This document shows positions 34,261 to 43,817 of a stretch of DNA of 64,000 bases, piece by piece; position 1 is the stretch's first letter, and the number at the start of each line of letters is the position of its first letter. Position numbers and translations under genes: made by a program. The stretch is from Helicobacter macacae MIT 99-5501. GTDB lineage: Bacteria; Campylobacterota; Campylobacteria; Campylobacterales; Helicobacteraceae. The stretch spans positions 315,441-379,440 of the forward strand of contig NZ_KI669455.1 in assembly GCF_000507845.1 (NCBI RefSeq). Direction: 5' to 3'. The notes beneath the pieces were generated by a model. It searched no databases. It was not told the origin of the DNA and saw only the letters and a list, made by a program, of their open reading frames with translations.

Positions 34261-35157
34261 TTAGAGATTTTTTGTGCTAGATTTTGCTTGCGCTAGTCTT
34301 TCTTCGCGCTCGCCCTCTTGCTCTTTATATAGCATTGCGCACGCTTTTGCTAGCTCACGGATTTTTAGGATATAGTTTTGTCTTTGCGCCACAGAAATCG
34401 CCTTGCGTGCATCAAGGATATTGAAATAATGGCTTGAAAGCATCACAAAGTCATAAGCAGGCAAGGGTAGCTTAGCCTCCAAGCACCTCTTAGCCTCACC
34501 TTGTGCGCTATCAAACGAGCTAAAAAGCATAGCACTATCTGCCACCTCAAAATGATAGCGTGAGAACTCATACTCGCCTTGCAAATGCACATCAGCATAG
34601 CTTGCACCCTCACAATTCCACGCAATATCAAAGATAGATTCTACCTCTTGGATATACATAGCTAATCGCTCCACACCATAAGTGATTTCTACCGCGACAG
34701 GCTCACAGGGCAACCCACCCACTTGCTGAAAATAAGTAAATTGCGTAACCTCCATACCATCTAGCCACACTTCCCAGCCTAGCCCCCACGCACCAAGTGT
34801 GGGAGATTCCCAATTATCCTCAATAAATCGAATGTCGTGCTTTGTCCTATCAATGCCTAGCGTGCTTAGCGAGTCCAAATACAGCTCTTGGATATTGCTA
34901 GGGCTTGGTTTTATAAGCACTTGAAATTGATAGTAGCTGCCCAATCGGTTTGGATTCTCCCCATAGCGTCCATCTGTGGGACGGCGAGATGGAGCGACAT
35001 AAGCCACACTCCACGGCCTAGAATCTAGGCTGCGCAAAAGTGTCGCAGGGTGAAAAGTCCCAGCTCCAGCAGGAATATCATAGGGTTGCAAAATCACGCA
35101 ACCTTGCCTTTTCCAAAAGTCTTGCAATGCTAGTAAAATATCTGAAAAACTTTGCAC
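34261..35157 (-). CDS. glyQ: Glycyl-tRNA synthetase alpha subunit
   Basis: GlyQ is the catalytic class II subunit of the heterotetrameric (alpha2beta2) bacterial glycyl-tRNA synthetase. The 298-residue protein has [23 protein letters not shown] at the start, [56 protein letters not shown] (split across motif 2) and [12 protein letters not shown] (motif 3). It is the first gene of the run glyQ-NIF3-zinc ribbon. The beta subunit gene (glyS) is not adjacent here. Confidence 0.96.
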   Translation of the reverse strand: MQSFSDILLALQDFWKRQGCVILQPYDIPAGAGTFHPATLLRSLDSRPWSVAYVAPSRRPTDGRYGENPNRLGSYYQFQVLIKPSPSNIQELYLDSLSTLGIDRTKHDIRFIEDNWESPTLGAWGLGWEVWLDGMEVTQFTYFQQVGGLPCEPVAVEITYGVERLAMYIQEVESIFDIAWNCEGASYADVHLQGEYEFSRYHFEVADSAMLFSSFDSAQGEAKRCLEAKLPLPAYDFVMLSSHYFNILDARKAISVAQRQNYILKIRELAKACAMLYKEQEGEREERLAQAKSSTKNL

Positions 35158-35504
35158 GAATTATCCTTAAGTGAAGTTTGTGGATTTTAGATTTTTTGCG
35201 CTTACTATGCTAGTGGTGCAAACAAAATATGATACGCAAATATGACACGCCCAAATACGACAAATCCAAACGCAACGAGCAAAAGATAGTCAAAAAATAG
35301 TATTGTATAGCAAAAATGCTTAATTTTTGCTATCTATCATCACAAGCACGATTCAAAGAAGTGTAATAGCAAACGAGGTGCTTCTCTAAAAACTTCATTT
35401 GAAACATTTTTTTATTTCGCGCTCAAAGCCTTTGTAGTGCTTCAAAACAAAATCACTTAAGCTAGATTTTGCTACACCTAAATATATAGCCACACTTATC
35501 AAGC
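35158..35504. other. Intergenic region between glyQ and bioB (347 bases)
   Basis: AT-rich with no gene seen. It holds the hairpin at 35307-35333 and should contain the glyQ operon promoter on the minus strand, though no consensus box is clear enough to call. Confidence 0.6.
35307..35333 (-). terminator. Hairpin downstream of bioB
   Basis: An 11-base-pair perfect stem (ATAGCAAAAAT / ATTTTTGCTAT) with a 5-base loop. On the minus strand it is followed, a few bases on, by CTATTTTTTG, so it may end the bioB transcript about 170 bases past the stop. Confidence 0.45.
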
Positions 35505-36455
35505 CTATGCTTTCATCTCTAGAAACTCCTCTCTTTGCAAATTAAGCCTTTCAAAAAGCATATCATCATTGCTTGGTGTGGCATTTGCTGCAGTTAGGAG
35601 TTTGTCCCCATAAAACACCGAGTTTGCACCCGCAAAAAAGCACAACGCTTGTAGTTCCTCACTCATCGCCTTTCGCCCCGCAGATAGTCGCACATAAGAA
35701 GTTGGCATAAGGATTCTAGCCAAAGCGATAGTGCGGACAAAGTCAAATTTATCCACTTCGGGCGTGTCTGCTAGAGGTGTGCCAGGGATTTTTACTAGCT
35801 GATTTATCGGCACGGATTCAGGTGGGGTTTCTAGCTGGGAAAGCAAAAGTAGCATTTTGATTCTATCATCATTGCTTTCTCCCATACCAAGTATGCCACC
35901 CACACATAGCTTTAGCCCTGCTTCGCGGACATTTTTTAGCGTGCCTAGCCTATCCTCAAATGAGCGCGTAGAGATGATTTGACTGTAAAATTCCTGCGAA
36001 GTATCGACATTGTGATTATAAAAATCTAGCCCAGCTTCTTTTAGCTTGCTTGCCTGCTTGCTTGAGAGTAGCCCCAAAGTAGCGCAGGTTTCTAGTCCTA
36101 GCTCTTTGATTTCACGCACGATTTGGCAGACTTCCTCTAGCTCCTCTTCACTTGGGCTTCTCCCACTTGCCCCCATACAAAATCTTGAGCTTCCTGCTTG
36201 TTTGGCTTGCTTTGCAAGCGAGATGATTTCCTCTCTATCCATAAATTTTTCTTTTGCTACGCCTGTTTTGTAGTGGCTTGACTGTGCACAATAAGCGCAG
36301 TTCTCACTACACGCACCTGTCTTTATGCTTAGCAGAGTGCTTGTTTGAATGACGCTTGGACTGAAGTGCTCTAGGTGGATTTTGTGCGCTTCATAAAGTA
36401 GCTCCATAAAAGGCTTGTAAAAAATCTCTTTTGCTTGAGAAAAAGTATAAGACAT
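35505..36455 (-). CDS. bioB: Biotin synthase
   Basis: BioB is a radical-SAM enzyme that inserts sulfur into dethiobiotin to make biotin, the cofactor of AccB. The 316-residue protein has the radical-SAM cluster motif CSENCAYCAQS, YNHNVDTSQEFY, and the second (2Fe-2S) cluster region including SYVRLSAGRKAMSEELQALCFFAGANSVFYGDKLLTA. Length and motif order are standard. The gene is alone, with hairpin-like sequence downstream and a 154-base gap upstream to the autotransporter. An AAAGGA ribosome site precedes the ATG. Confidence 0.95.
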   Translation of the reverse strand: MSYTFSQAKEIFYKPFMELLYEAHKIHLEHFSPSVIQTSTLLSIKTGACSENCAYCAQSSHYKTGVAKEKFMDREEIISLAKQAKQAGSSRFCMGASGRSPSEEELEEVCQIVREIKELGLETCATLGLLSSKQASKLKEAGLDFYNHNVDTSQEFYSQIISTRSFEDRLGTLKNVREAGLKLCVGGILGMGESNDDRIKMLLLLSQLETPPESVPINQLVKIPGTPLADTPEVDKFDFVRTIALARILMPTSYVRLSAGRKAMSEELQALCFFAGANSVFYGDKLLTAANATPSNDDMLFERLNLQREEFLEMKA

Positions 36456-36609
36456 AGCAATCCTTTCAAATAAAATCTAAAATCTTTTTTGTGCAAAACT
36501 TAAGGCAGAATTATAGCGAGATTTCACTCTTTAGTAGGCTTATATGTTTTGAGATATTTTTGACTTTGCATTTTTATCGCTAGTGGTTTGCAACATCATC
36601 GCAGGGATT

Positions 36610-39600
36610 CTAAAAAGCATAGCGAAATCCCACGCTTCCCTTTGTGCCATAGTATCTGCGAGTATCGCCATTTATATGGATTGCGTATTCTATGTTTAGA
36701 CGCTCTTTTATGGTGTGTGAGCCGATGAAGTAGCCTTGCACTTCAAAGGCGTTGTTATTTACCACAAAATCTAGCATCGTGCTAGCGTTTGCAAAGCTTA
36801 CTTGTGCTTTTGCTTGAGAATGTAGCTTTTGCACTCCTACAAGCCCAAGTGTATAAAATCCATTTTTGCCAAAAATCACATACTCTAGCCCCGCACCGAT
36901 ATGAGCAAACATATCGTCAAATCCACCACCGCGAAACTCCGCTCCACGCCAATCACTAGCCTTGCTAATCCCTAGTCCAATCGTGCCTAGTGGCTTTAGG
37001 ATATTTCCATCTATAAGTGTGATATTGTATTTATAATAATTACTCCAAAATCCCCCAAATACCGAGCTTTTGATATTATCACCAAATGCACTTGATTCTA
37101 GTGAGCTATATGCAAAAGATAGGCTTGATTGGAATTCACTTTTGCCAAAATGCGTATGCAAATATGCGCCACCACCAGCGATGATTCCGCTTTGCTTGGA
37201 CTTTTTTTGAAGCAAATGTGAGCCACCAAAGCTAGCCATTACGCCCAAAAGTGTGCTACCAACTATCCTATCATATCCCACGCTAGAGCCATAAAATGCT
37301 AGATTTAGTCCCAAAGTGCCCGCATATCCACCAAGTGCGCTAGCCCACGCGCTATTTTGGTAAGGATTTAGGCTAAGTGTGGGAGGTGATTTTGGTGCTA
37401 CTCCTAGCAGCAAAGATATGTCATCATAGTCGCTTTGTGGGGTATTTGGGCTTGTGTAAGCGGTGGCTTTTGTGGAGTTTGCGCTTGAGTATGACAAAGC
37501 AGAGGCAAGCCTTAATTTTTGCAGATTTTGTGGCTTTTGTGTGGCTAGATTTTGCGTTTTTGAGCGCACTTGTAAAATCCGCATCTTAATGCTTAAATCA
37601 TTGTTTTGCAAAATCGCGCTTAGGTTTTCCCCACTTGATTGTGTGGCAATCTCACGCATAGCCTCCTCATAGCTTGCTAGGGTGGATTCTAGCGCGGAGT
37701 ATTCCTCTGTGCTAGCAGCTTTGTCGATATTTTCATCATTTGGATTATGCTCTGTGAGGGCTAGAAGTGTCTTAGTGTGTGTGCTAGAAATATGCTTGCT
37801 TAGCTCGGCAAAGCTACGGGGATTTGATTCCAAAAATTTCACAAGTAGCTTATTTTCATAAAATTTACTTACGACAAAAAGTGGCGTTGCGCCTTGAGCG
37901 AAGCGAAAATCTATGCGTTTATCAGCCCTATTATCACTCACACTTCCCGCACTTATAAGTGTGAAATATTTATCTAGCGTTATGTTATTTGCACCCTTTT
38001 TTACACTATCATCAAACGCCACACTTATGCTTGAATTTTCCCCAAGAGTTAGATTTTGATTTTTGAAAGTTAGGGTTTCAAATCTATCGTTACTATTTAG
38101 ACTTGCACCGACTTTGCTAAGCAAAAGCGTGCCACTTATCGTGGTGTTTGATTGGATATTTTTAGGCGCGGTGTTTGGGCTTTGGGTATAGGCTAGATTT
38201 GCAAAATCTATGCGAGATTTTTCATCACTTTTGAAGTTTGTAGCATTCCCAAAATCCCACGAATTGATAGCTAGATTTGCACCATTGCTTAAAGTAATAT
38301 TTGCTAGATTTTCCGCGCTTGCTCTATGGTTTGCAAAATCTAGCGTAAGATTTGTGTTTTCTACATTTAGATTTTTTACTTCTAGTTTTGAATCATTATC
38401 AAGGCTAAGTGTCGCATTGTGCCAAAAAGTCAAATCTGTCGTTTTTATTGTGCTAGATTTTAGCTTGATATTCCTGCCGATTAGATTTCCTACTAGATTT
38501 GTAGTGCTACTATCAAAGATAAATTCTCCAACATTTGCCACCCCACCGTTTTGTTGTAGCGTAAGATTTGATACGCTTTTTGCTGTGATTGTATCAGCAC
38601 TAAGTCTTGCACTATCGCTTATAGAAATCAAATTATGCGTAGAATCAAGCGTGATATTTTCTGCTACAAGGTTTGCACTACCACTTAAATCCACACTTGC
38701 AGTGATATTATCTAGCAAACTCTCTACCTTACTTGTGCCACTTGCTGTGATTTTGCCACTAAATGTCGGATTTGGCGTAGTTTGAGTAGATTTATCCTCT
38801 GGCACAAAGCCAAATAGCGTGATTATTGTTTGCTTATCGCTCGTGCTACTTGCATTTATGTCAAATTCTTTGCTTCCACCTATATAAATATCTATTGTTG
38901 AATCTACCCCTTTAAGTTGTGTTTTGTTGGCATTTGCTGTGTTTTTAATCTCTGCCTTACTATCAAGTAAAAAAGTGCCATTTGCTACGCTATTAAATTC
39001 AATCATCGGCGTATCAAGTATGCTATTATCCCACAATGACAAACCTGCCTCTATCAAGCCATTAGTATCGCCAACTTTTAAGCTATCATTTATTTTTAGC
39101 TGTGCTATGCTATTTTCAGCACCCTGCAAATATATTTTATTTTTAATCGTTGAATCATCTATCTTTTTTAGCGTAAGGCTTTTTAGGCTTAGATTCCCAC
39201 CCTCTAGCCAAACATTTGCGCTTAATGTGCTATTCGTGCCCGTAATGCTAGATTTAACACCCACAATATCGTAATTTACACTTTTATCAATATGCGCCAA
39301 ATCTAATTTGCTTAAATCAAAACTACTTACATCATAAAAACGAAATGATTTTTCTACCTTAAGTTTTTCGCCACTGCTAGAGTTTTGAAAGATTTGGGAT
39401 ATATCACTCACATTTTTTAAAATAAGATTTTGTATCGTTGCACTTGCACCACTTGCTAATGAAACCGAATCTTTATCGCTCAAAGTCAAATATTCTGCCC
39501 TAAGTTTTGCATTATTTTTCAAATCCAAACTCGCATTAAAATCCAAAATGCTTGAATTTATCGTGCCACCATTTGCACTAATCTTGCCGCGATAGCTTAT

Positions 39601-41967
39601 CGTGTGATTTGCGATTTTTTCTTGCTCTGTGCCGATACTCCCACTCTCTACCCTTTGCTGATAGGTAAAGCCATTACCTATGACATTTTTGCTATCCAAA
39701 TTATCAACAAAATGCAAGACACCACCACCAAATACCACGCTAGAGCTAGAATCTAGCGAAATGCTAGATTCTAGGCTCACATTTCGTCCGAGCGTGAGAT
39801 TTGAATTTGCTAGATTGATTCCGCTGCCAAATATAAAACTGCGATTATCCCAATCAGGCTGCTCTAAGTGTGAGGGCTTGCTTAAATCCATATAGCTAGG
39901 CATTCCCTTTTGAGTGCCATTCTCGGCATTTTCCACTTGGCTACGGATTTTGTCATTGCTAATGGTAGCGTGAGTAGTGGCGTGCCCTTGAAGTGCTACA
40001 TTGCCGTTAGTTATAGTCATTTTACCCTGTGTGTTGATATTACCATCAAAGATTAGATATGCTTCCTCCCTTAGCACGAGGGGTGTTTGGGGGAGGGTAG
40101 ATTTCGCGTTTTTAGGATTTGACCCACCCCCTCTATCCCCCTCCGCAAGGAAGGGGGAATTTGTCGCACTTCTATCCCCACTATACACAATGTCGATATT
40201 TGTTTGGTTTGCTTGACTTGTAGAATCAGCTTTGCCCACACTTGCGTGGATTATGGTATTTTCTTTTGTGGCAGTTTTGTTGCCATTTGTATCATACCCA
40301 AAGCCCTCAATCTCAACCGTTGCCTTTGCGCTAGAATTTGTGATAATCGCACCACTATCATTTGCCACAATCGTGTTTAGCACAAGGCTATTGCCCACCA
40401 AATCAAGTTTCCCACCACCTATGCCAAAATAAAAGCCCATATTTGTGTTTTTATCCTGCGATAGTGTGTATGATTTTGCACCCGTTTGTGTTACATTGAC
40501 ATTGTTGCTATTTTTTGTCGCGCCAAGTGCTTCTGCTTGGATAAGTGAGAGTTCTCCCCTCCCGCTAGTGATGTAGATATTTTCATAAGCCTTTTTGCTT
40601 GTATCTAGGCTTACCTTGCCCTCGCCGATTTTAAGTGTGCCTAGATTTTCGCCCTCTTTTGTTGGTGTATAGTTGGTTTTGATGATAAGTTCGCCTTTGC
40701 CTATTTTGTGTAGCGAGTCGCCACTAGCATTGCGCAAAGCCCACTCTACGCGGACATTTTTGCCTATGTCAAGCCCCGAGCCTTTGAAGTAGTGATTTTC
40801 GCCGTTTTTGTTTTCAAATTTGTAAGTTATCTCATTTGCAGAATCTCTAAATACAAATCCCCCAGCATAGCCACTTTGTGTTCTATCAATGTCTTTTTCT
40901 ACTTGGATTGTCCCACCACTGCCAAAGATTATGTCTTTGTTGCCTTGTAGTGTCTTGCTTGATAGTGAGTTATCCTCCAAATCATTGCCCCTAAGCGTCC
41001 AAACTCTGCCTTGCAAATCAATTTCTTGCTCAAAATGTCTTTGATAATCTCTAAAATCTTTGTTTGAAGCAACTGATATTGCGCCATTATCCCTTGAGAC
41101 AACGCCAAGTAAAATCCATTTGCTGTTTTTATCATCATACACATAGATTCCACTACCGCTATCGCCCGAAGTGATTTGATTATAAAACCCACTCATCGGC
41201 TTATAATAAAACCCTATCCCAGCATTATAATAATCCGCCCCACCAAAAGTCCCAAATCCACCACCGCGCATTTCCCCACTACTATTTGTGTTGAAACTTT
41301 GTATATTGCTCGTTCCTCGTAGCGTTACAATCCCACTACCTGCTTGATAGAGATAAATATCGCCACTGCTATCTCCAAAATCATCTAATTGCTTTTTGAA
41401 ATTTTCTAAATTTTTTGCTTCATTAGAATTGCTTGTTTTCGTATTGTCAATATCTAGCATTTGTGCTTGCCCCTCAACGACATATTTACTAAGTCGCAAA
41501 AACTTTGTATCCCAGCCATAAAGTTTGGAAGTGCCACCTATTTCGCCATCACTACTTTCCACAGATTGCTTTGCAATGCTATATTTTGTAACCCCCCAAT
41601 CTAGCAATCCATCTGCACTTTCAGGACTGCTTACGTGATTTGCTGTCGCGACAAATCCTCTCCCCACAGAAGTCAAAGAGCCATAATTGCTAGAAGCAGA
41701 AAAGTTTGGAATGTGTGGAATACTAAGTTTTGAGCTATCTTTGCCTAGAAATTCTAAGCCTTTTTTACTGCTTCCACCACTATTGGCACTTCCACCATTT
41801 GCATTTGCGCTACTTGCACCCTCTTTGAAAGCCCCCTTATTTTGCCCAAAATCCAAAAAATCCCTATAATAAAAATCGCTAATATTTATGCTTTGAGCGT
41901 GTGCAAAAAGCGCAAAAATAGCAAAAAGATTTAAAAAGCACAAAATCTTAAGTGTATTTTTGTGCAT
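36610..41967 (-). CDS. Autotransporter with S6-family serine protease passenger
   Basis: A 1785-residue type Va autotransporter. Residues 1-24 are a signal peptide (LFAIFALFAHA). The passenger starts with an S6 (IgA-protease/SPATE-like) domain: DFYYRDFLDFGQNKGAF, the likely catalytic His in VATANHV (H111), Asp in GWDTKFLRLSKYVVE (D153), and GDSGSGIYVY with Ser270. From about 330 to 1480 it is a repetitive beta-helix stalk rich in Asn/Ser/Gly (SSSVVFGGGVLHF-type turns). The last ~280 residues form the beta-barrel (SAWASALGGYAGTLGLNLAFYG..), ending VGFRYAF. A palindromic G/C-rich element lies in frame around residues 603-617. The protease should be secreted and may cut host proteins; the substrate is unknown. 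Unlike classical SPATEs it has a long stalk and Helicobacter-type barrel. Confidence 0.9.
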   Translation of the reverse strand: MHKNTLKILCFLNLFAIFALFAHAQSINISDFYYRDFLDFGQNKGAFKEGASSANANGGSANSGGSSKKGLEFLGKDSSKLSIPHIPNFSASSNYGSLTSVGRGFVATANHVSSPESADGLLDWGVTKYSIAKQSVESSDGEIGGTSKLYGWDTKFLRLSKYVVEGQAQMLDIDNTKTSNSNEAKNLENFKKQLDDFGDSSGDIYLYQAGSGIVTLRGTSNIQSFNTNSSGEMRGGGFGTFGGADYYNAGIGFYYKPMSGFYNQITSGDSGSGIYVYDDKNSKWILLGVVSRDNGAISVASNKDFRDYQRHFEQEIDLQGRVWTLRGNDLEDNSLSSKTLQGNKDIIFGSGGTIQVEKDIDRTQSGYAGGFVFRDSANEITYKFENKNGENHYFKGSGLDIGKNVRVEWALRNASGDSLHKIGKGELIIKTNYTPTKEGENLGTLKIGEGKVSLDTSKKAYENIYITSGRGELSLIQAEALGATKNSNNVNVTQTGAKSYTLSQDKNTNMGFYFGIGGGKLDLVGNSLVLNTIVANDSGAIITNSSAKATVEIEGFGYDTNGNKTATKENTIIHASVGKADSTSQANQTNIDIVYSGDRSATNSPFLAEGDRGGGSNPKNAKSTLPQTPLVLREEAYLIFDGNINTQGKMTITNGNVALQGHATTHATISNDKIRSQVENAENGTQKGMPSYMDLSKPSHLEQPDWDNRSFIFGSGINLANSNLTLGRNVSLESSISLDSSSSVVFGGGVLHFVDNLDSKNVIGNGFTYQQRVESGSIGTEQEKIANHTISYRGKISANGGTINSSILDFNASLDLKNNAKLRAEYLTLSDKDSVSLASGASATIQNLILKNVSDISQIFQNSSSGEKLKVEKSFRFYDVSSFDLSKLDLAHIDKSVNYDIVGVKSSITGTNSTLSANVWLEGGNLSLKSLTLKKIDDSTIKNKIYLQGAENSIAQLKINDSLKVGDTNGLIEAGLSLWDNSILDTPMIEFNSVANGTFLLDSKAEIKNTANANKTQLKGVDSTIDIYIGGSKEFDINASSTSDKQTIITLFGFVPEDKSTQTTPNPTFSGKITASGTSKVESLLDNITASVDLSGSANLVAENITLDSTHNLISISDSARLSADTITAKSVSNLTLQQNGGVANVGEFIFDSSTTNLVGNLIGRNIKLKSSTIKTTDLTFWHNATLSLDNDSKLEVKNLNVENTNLTLDFANHRASAENLANITLSNGANLAINSWDFGNATNFKSDEKSRIDFANLAYTQSPNTAPKNIQSNTTISGTLLLSKVGASLNSNDRFETLTFKNQNLTLGENSSISVAFDDSVKKGANNITLDKYFTLISAGSVSDNRADKRIDFRFAQGATPLFVVSKFYENKLLVKFLESNPRSFAELSKHISSTHTKTLLALTEHNPNDENIDKAASTEEYSALESTLASYEEAMREIATQSSGENLSAILQNNDLSIKMRILQVRSKTQNLATQKPQNLQKLRLASALSYSSANSTKATAYTSPNTPQSDYDDISLLLGVAPKSPPTLSLNPYQNSAWASALGGYAGTLGLNLAFYGSSVGYDRIVGSTLLGVMASFGGSHLLQKKSKQSGIIAGGGAYLHTHFGKSEFQSSLSFAYSSLESSAFGDNIKSSVFGGFWSNYYKYNITLIDGNILKPLGTIGLGISKASDWRGAEFRGGGFDDMFAHIGAGLEYVIFGKNGFYTLGLVGVQKLHSQAKAQVSFANASTMLDFVVNNNAFEVQGYFIGSHTIKERLNIEYAIHINGDTRRYYGTKGSVGFRYAF
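40122..40157. repeat. G/C-rich palindromic element, in-frame copy in the autotransporter
   Basis: A 36-base element reading ACCCACCCCCTCTATCCCCC.. on the plus strand and ending AAGGAAGGGGG, the inverse orientation of the copy at 6770-6805. It matches intergenic 63884-63919 with few changes. It encodes FLAEGDRGGGS in the passenger stalk. About 30 bases on, TTTGGGGGAGGGTAG (40087-40101) resembles the element's tail again in inverted orientation. Confidence 0.75.
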
Positions 41968-42075
41968 ATTTTTTCTCTCTCTTTGGGCTAATATTTTTTA
42001 ATAAAATATGTCAAATACGCTAAGCTATCCGCTATGCGTCCTCTGCCACACAAAAGCTATTTCTGCCTATCCACA

Positions 42076-42687
42076 CTAATCCCCCAAATTTATCACTTGG
42101 CTTTTTACATTGTGTGGGATTTTCTTTTTGTCCCATTGGCGATTTTTATACACAGAATTTACCTCTTGGGATTCTGCGCCACTCTCTTGTGGGATAGAGC
42201 CACTATCTATCATATTTGCGGTGATATGCTTTGGCTTCTTTTTTTTGCTTGCAAACCAGCTTCTTTTTTCTTTTTTGGCTTTTTGCTTTTTTGTTTGGGA
42301 GACTTGTTTTTCATACTCACTTTGTGCGTCTTGCGTGGCTTGTGCATTTGGTAGATTTTGCGGGGTTGGTAGGGATTGTGGATTTGATATGAATTGCTCA
42401 ACTTGTGGAGTTGGGAGATTTTGTTGGGTTGGAATTTGGGGTGCTTGGATTATGGATTTTGGCTGACTAAATCGCACTTTTTTGATGATATTGCCATTTT
42501 TTAGCACCATATAGCCGATGATGATACTGCGTTTATAATCCACCATTTCTACAAGCACTTCGCCCTCTCCTAGCACGATTTGCTCACTTTGTGCAAACAA
42601 TCCAAACGGCGCACAGACAAAAGCAATGAGTGCAAAAAAGCCCGATATTTGCCGTGAGATTTGTAAATAAAACTTTGTTTTTGACAT
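42076..42687 (-). CDS. Hypothetical secreted protein, proline/glutamine-rich
   Basis: A 203-residue protein with a signal peptide (residues 10-32, ISGFFALIAFVCAPFGLFAQS). A short globular part follows (EQIVLGEGEVLVEMVDYKRSIIIGYMVLKNGNIIKKVRF), probably beta-rich, then a Pro/Gln/Asn-rich stretch (80-128) and a strongly basic segment (KKQKAKKEKRSWFASKKKKPKH). It ends in a polar tail. Family unknown. It is divergent from ridA, sharing the AT-rich inverted repeat at 42733-42764, and is upstream of the autotransporter by 108 bases on the same strand. Confidence 0.65.
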   Translation of the reverse strand: MSKTKFYLQISRQISGFFALIAFVCAPFGLFAQSEQIVLGEGEVLVEMVDYKRSIIIGYMVLKNGNIIKKVRFSQPKSIIQAPQIPTQQNLPTPQVEQFISNPQSLPTPQNLPNAQATQDAQSEYEKQVSQTKKQKAKKEKRSWFASKKKKPKHITANMIDSGSIPQESGAESQEVNSVYKNRQWDKKKIPHNVKSQVINLGD

Positions 42688-42732
42688 TTTTATCCTTTTT
42701 GATTTTTTGTGTTTTTAAGAATTTTTACCATA

Positions 42733-42764
42733 CATAATTATTCGCGTATTATATAATAATTATG
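42733..42764. promoter_or_regulatory. Inverted repeat overlapping divergent promoters (putative operator)
   Basis: A perfect 10-base inverted repeat CATAATTATT / AATAATTATG with a 12-base spacer, lying between the divergent secreted-protein gene and ridA. It overlaps a TATAAT box (42752-42757) that can be read on both strands. TAATTATT-type symmetry is like Helicobacter Fur or NikR-type targets, but the factor is not identifiable. Confidence 0.4.
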
Positions 42765-42813
42765 TCATTTTTAGCATTAGCCAAAATCGACAATCTTTAC
42801 AAAAAGGCAAACA

Positions 42814-43197
42814 ATGAAACACATAAGCACACAAAACGCTCCACAAGCTATCGGCCCCTACTCACAAGCAATCGCGCTAGATTCTTTGCAAAATGGGCTT
42901 ATTTTTACCTCTGGGGCAATCGCCCTAAAGCCAAATGGAGAATTTGTAAATGGCGACATAACCGCACAGACAAAGCAAGTGATGCAAAATCTAGAAGCGA
43001 TTTTGCGTGAGGGTGGCTCTAGTCTAGATAAAGTGCTAAAAACCACTTGCTATCTAGCAAATATGGAGGATTTTGGCGCATTTAATGCCGAGTATGAAAA
43101 AGCATTTGGCTTACACAAACCTGCTCGCACTACTATCGGTGTCAAATCCCTACCCAAAAACGCGCTTGTCGAAGTGGAGTGTATAGCGACAAAATAA
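42814..43197 (+). CDS. ridA: RidA-family reactive intermediate deaminase
   Basis: RidA (YjgF/YER057c/UK114) hydrolyses reactive enamine/imine intermediates released by pyridoxal-phosphate enzymes, preventing damage to other enzymes. The 127-residue protein has the family start STQNAPQAIGPYSQAI, IFTSGAIALKPNGEFV, VMQNLEAILREGGSSLDKVLKTTCYLANMEDF and PARTTIGVKSLPKNALVEVECIA, containing the conserved Arg and Glu of the trimeric active site. Length is standard. The ribosome-binding site is AAAGGC, moderate. It is followed by 680 bases of repeat-rich non-coding DNA. Confidence 0.95.
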   Translation: MKHISTQNAPQAIGPYSQAIALDSLQNGLIFTSGAIALKPNGEFVNGDITAQTKQVMQNLEAILREGGSSLDKVLKTTCYLANMEDFGAFNAEYEKAFGLHKPARTTIGVKSLPKNALVEVECIATK

Positions 43198-43310
43198 CCA
43201 TATACTAAGTCATTGCTAAGCAGTGGCTTTAGCCACAACGAAGTGTGCGTTGTATAAGCACTTGCTCGCATTTGCAAATTCACAAAATCAAAAATGGATT
43301 GCCACTAAAA

Positions 43311-43350
43311 TGGATTGCCACGCAAGTCTTGCGACTTGCTCGCAATGACG
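43311..43350. repeat. TCATTGCGAG/GGCAATC palindromic element (copy A, reverse)
   Basis: Starts TGGATTGCCACG and ends CTCGCAATGACG, with a palindromic core AAGTCTTGCGACTT. The ends are the reverse complement of those of copies B and C. Confidence 0.8.
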
Positions 43351-43409
43351 GGTAATAGCGAAGTTTCTTTAGCAATGATGATTGATTTGTCATTTTGCGC
43401 CATTTTTTT

Positions 43410-43448
43410 CGTCATTGCGAGAATCTTTTAGCGATTCGTGGCAATCTA
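43410..43448. repeat. TCATTGCGAG/GGCAATC palindromic element (copy B, forward)
   Basis: Starts CGTCATTGCGAG and ends CGTGGCAATCTA, with a different core (AATCTTTTAGCGATT, itself imperfectly palindromic). Confidence 0.8.
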
Positions 43449-43538
43449 CTACTTTTTCTTTTCTTTTTGGATTACTAAAGAAACTGCGCTTCGCTTGTTT
43501 TGTGAGAATCGCTTAATGTTAGTAGTAACTCGCCACGC

Positions 43539-43570
43539 CGTCATTGCGAGCGAATGAGCGTGGCAATCCA
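43539..43570. repeat. TCATTGCGAG/GGCAATC palindromic element (copy C, forward)
   Basis: Starts CGTCATTGCGAG and ends CGTGGCAATCCA with a short core (CGAATGAG), the most compact copy in the window. Confidence 0.8.
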
Positions 43571-43802
43571 CTTTGTATTCATTACCAAAAAAACAACCCC
43601 AAGTAACCCACAAAATCTATTGCTACTCGCTAATGGTTTTTGGCTTGCTTGCGACTATGTTAATTCCACAAACACTCGCTAAAATCCCCTCGCTTTCTAT
43701 CGCAATACCAAGCTACTTTTTATTACTCTAAATATTTTCACAACACTTCTACTACATATTTCCCTTTCAACATATCTGCCAACATTTTCTATTTAAAATC
43801 CG

Positions 43803-43817
43803 TTTTTTTTTTTTTTT
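43803..43817. repeat. T15 homopolymer upstream of an outer-membrane protein operon
   Basis: Fifteen T in a row, 62 bases before the ATG of the 116-residue gene that leads into an outer-membrane protein gene. In H. pylori, poly-T tracts in promoters of outer-membrane protein genes (e.g. sabA) alter transcription by length changes; the position here is compatible with that. Confidence 0.75.
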
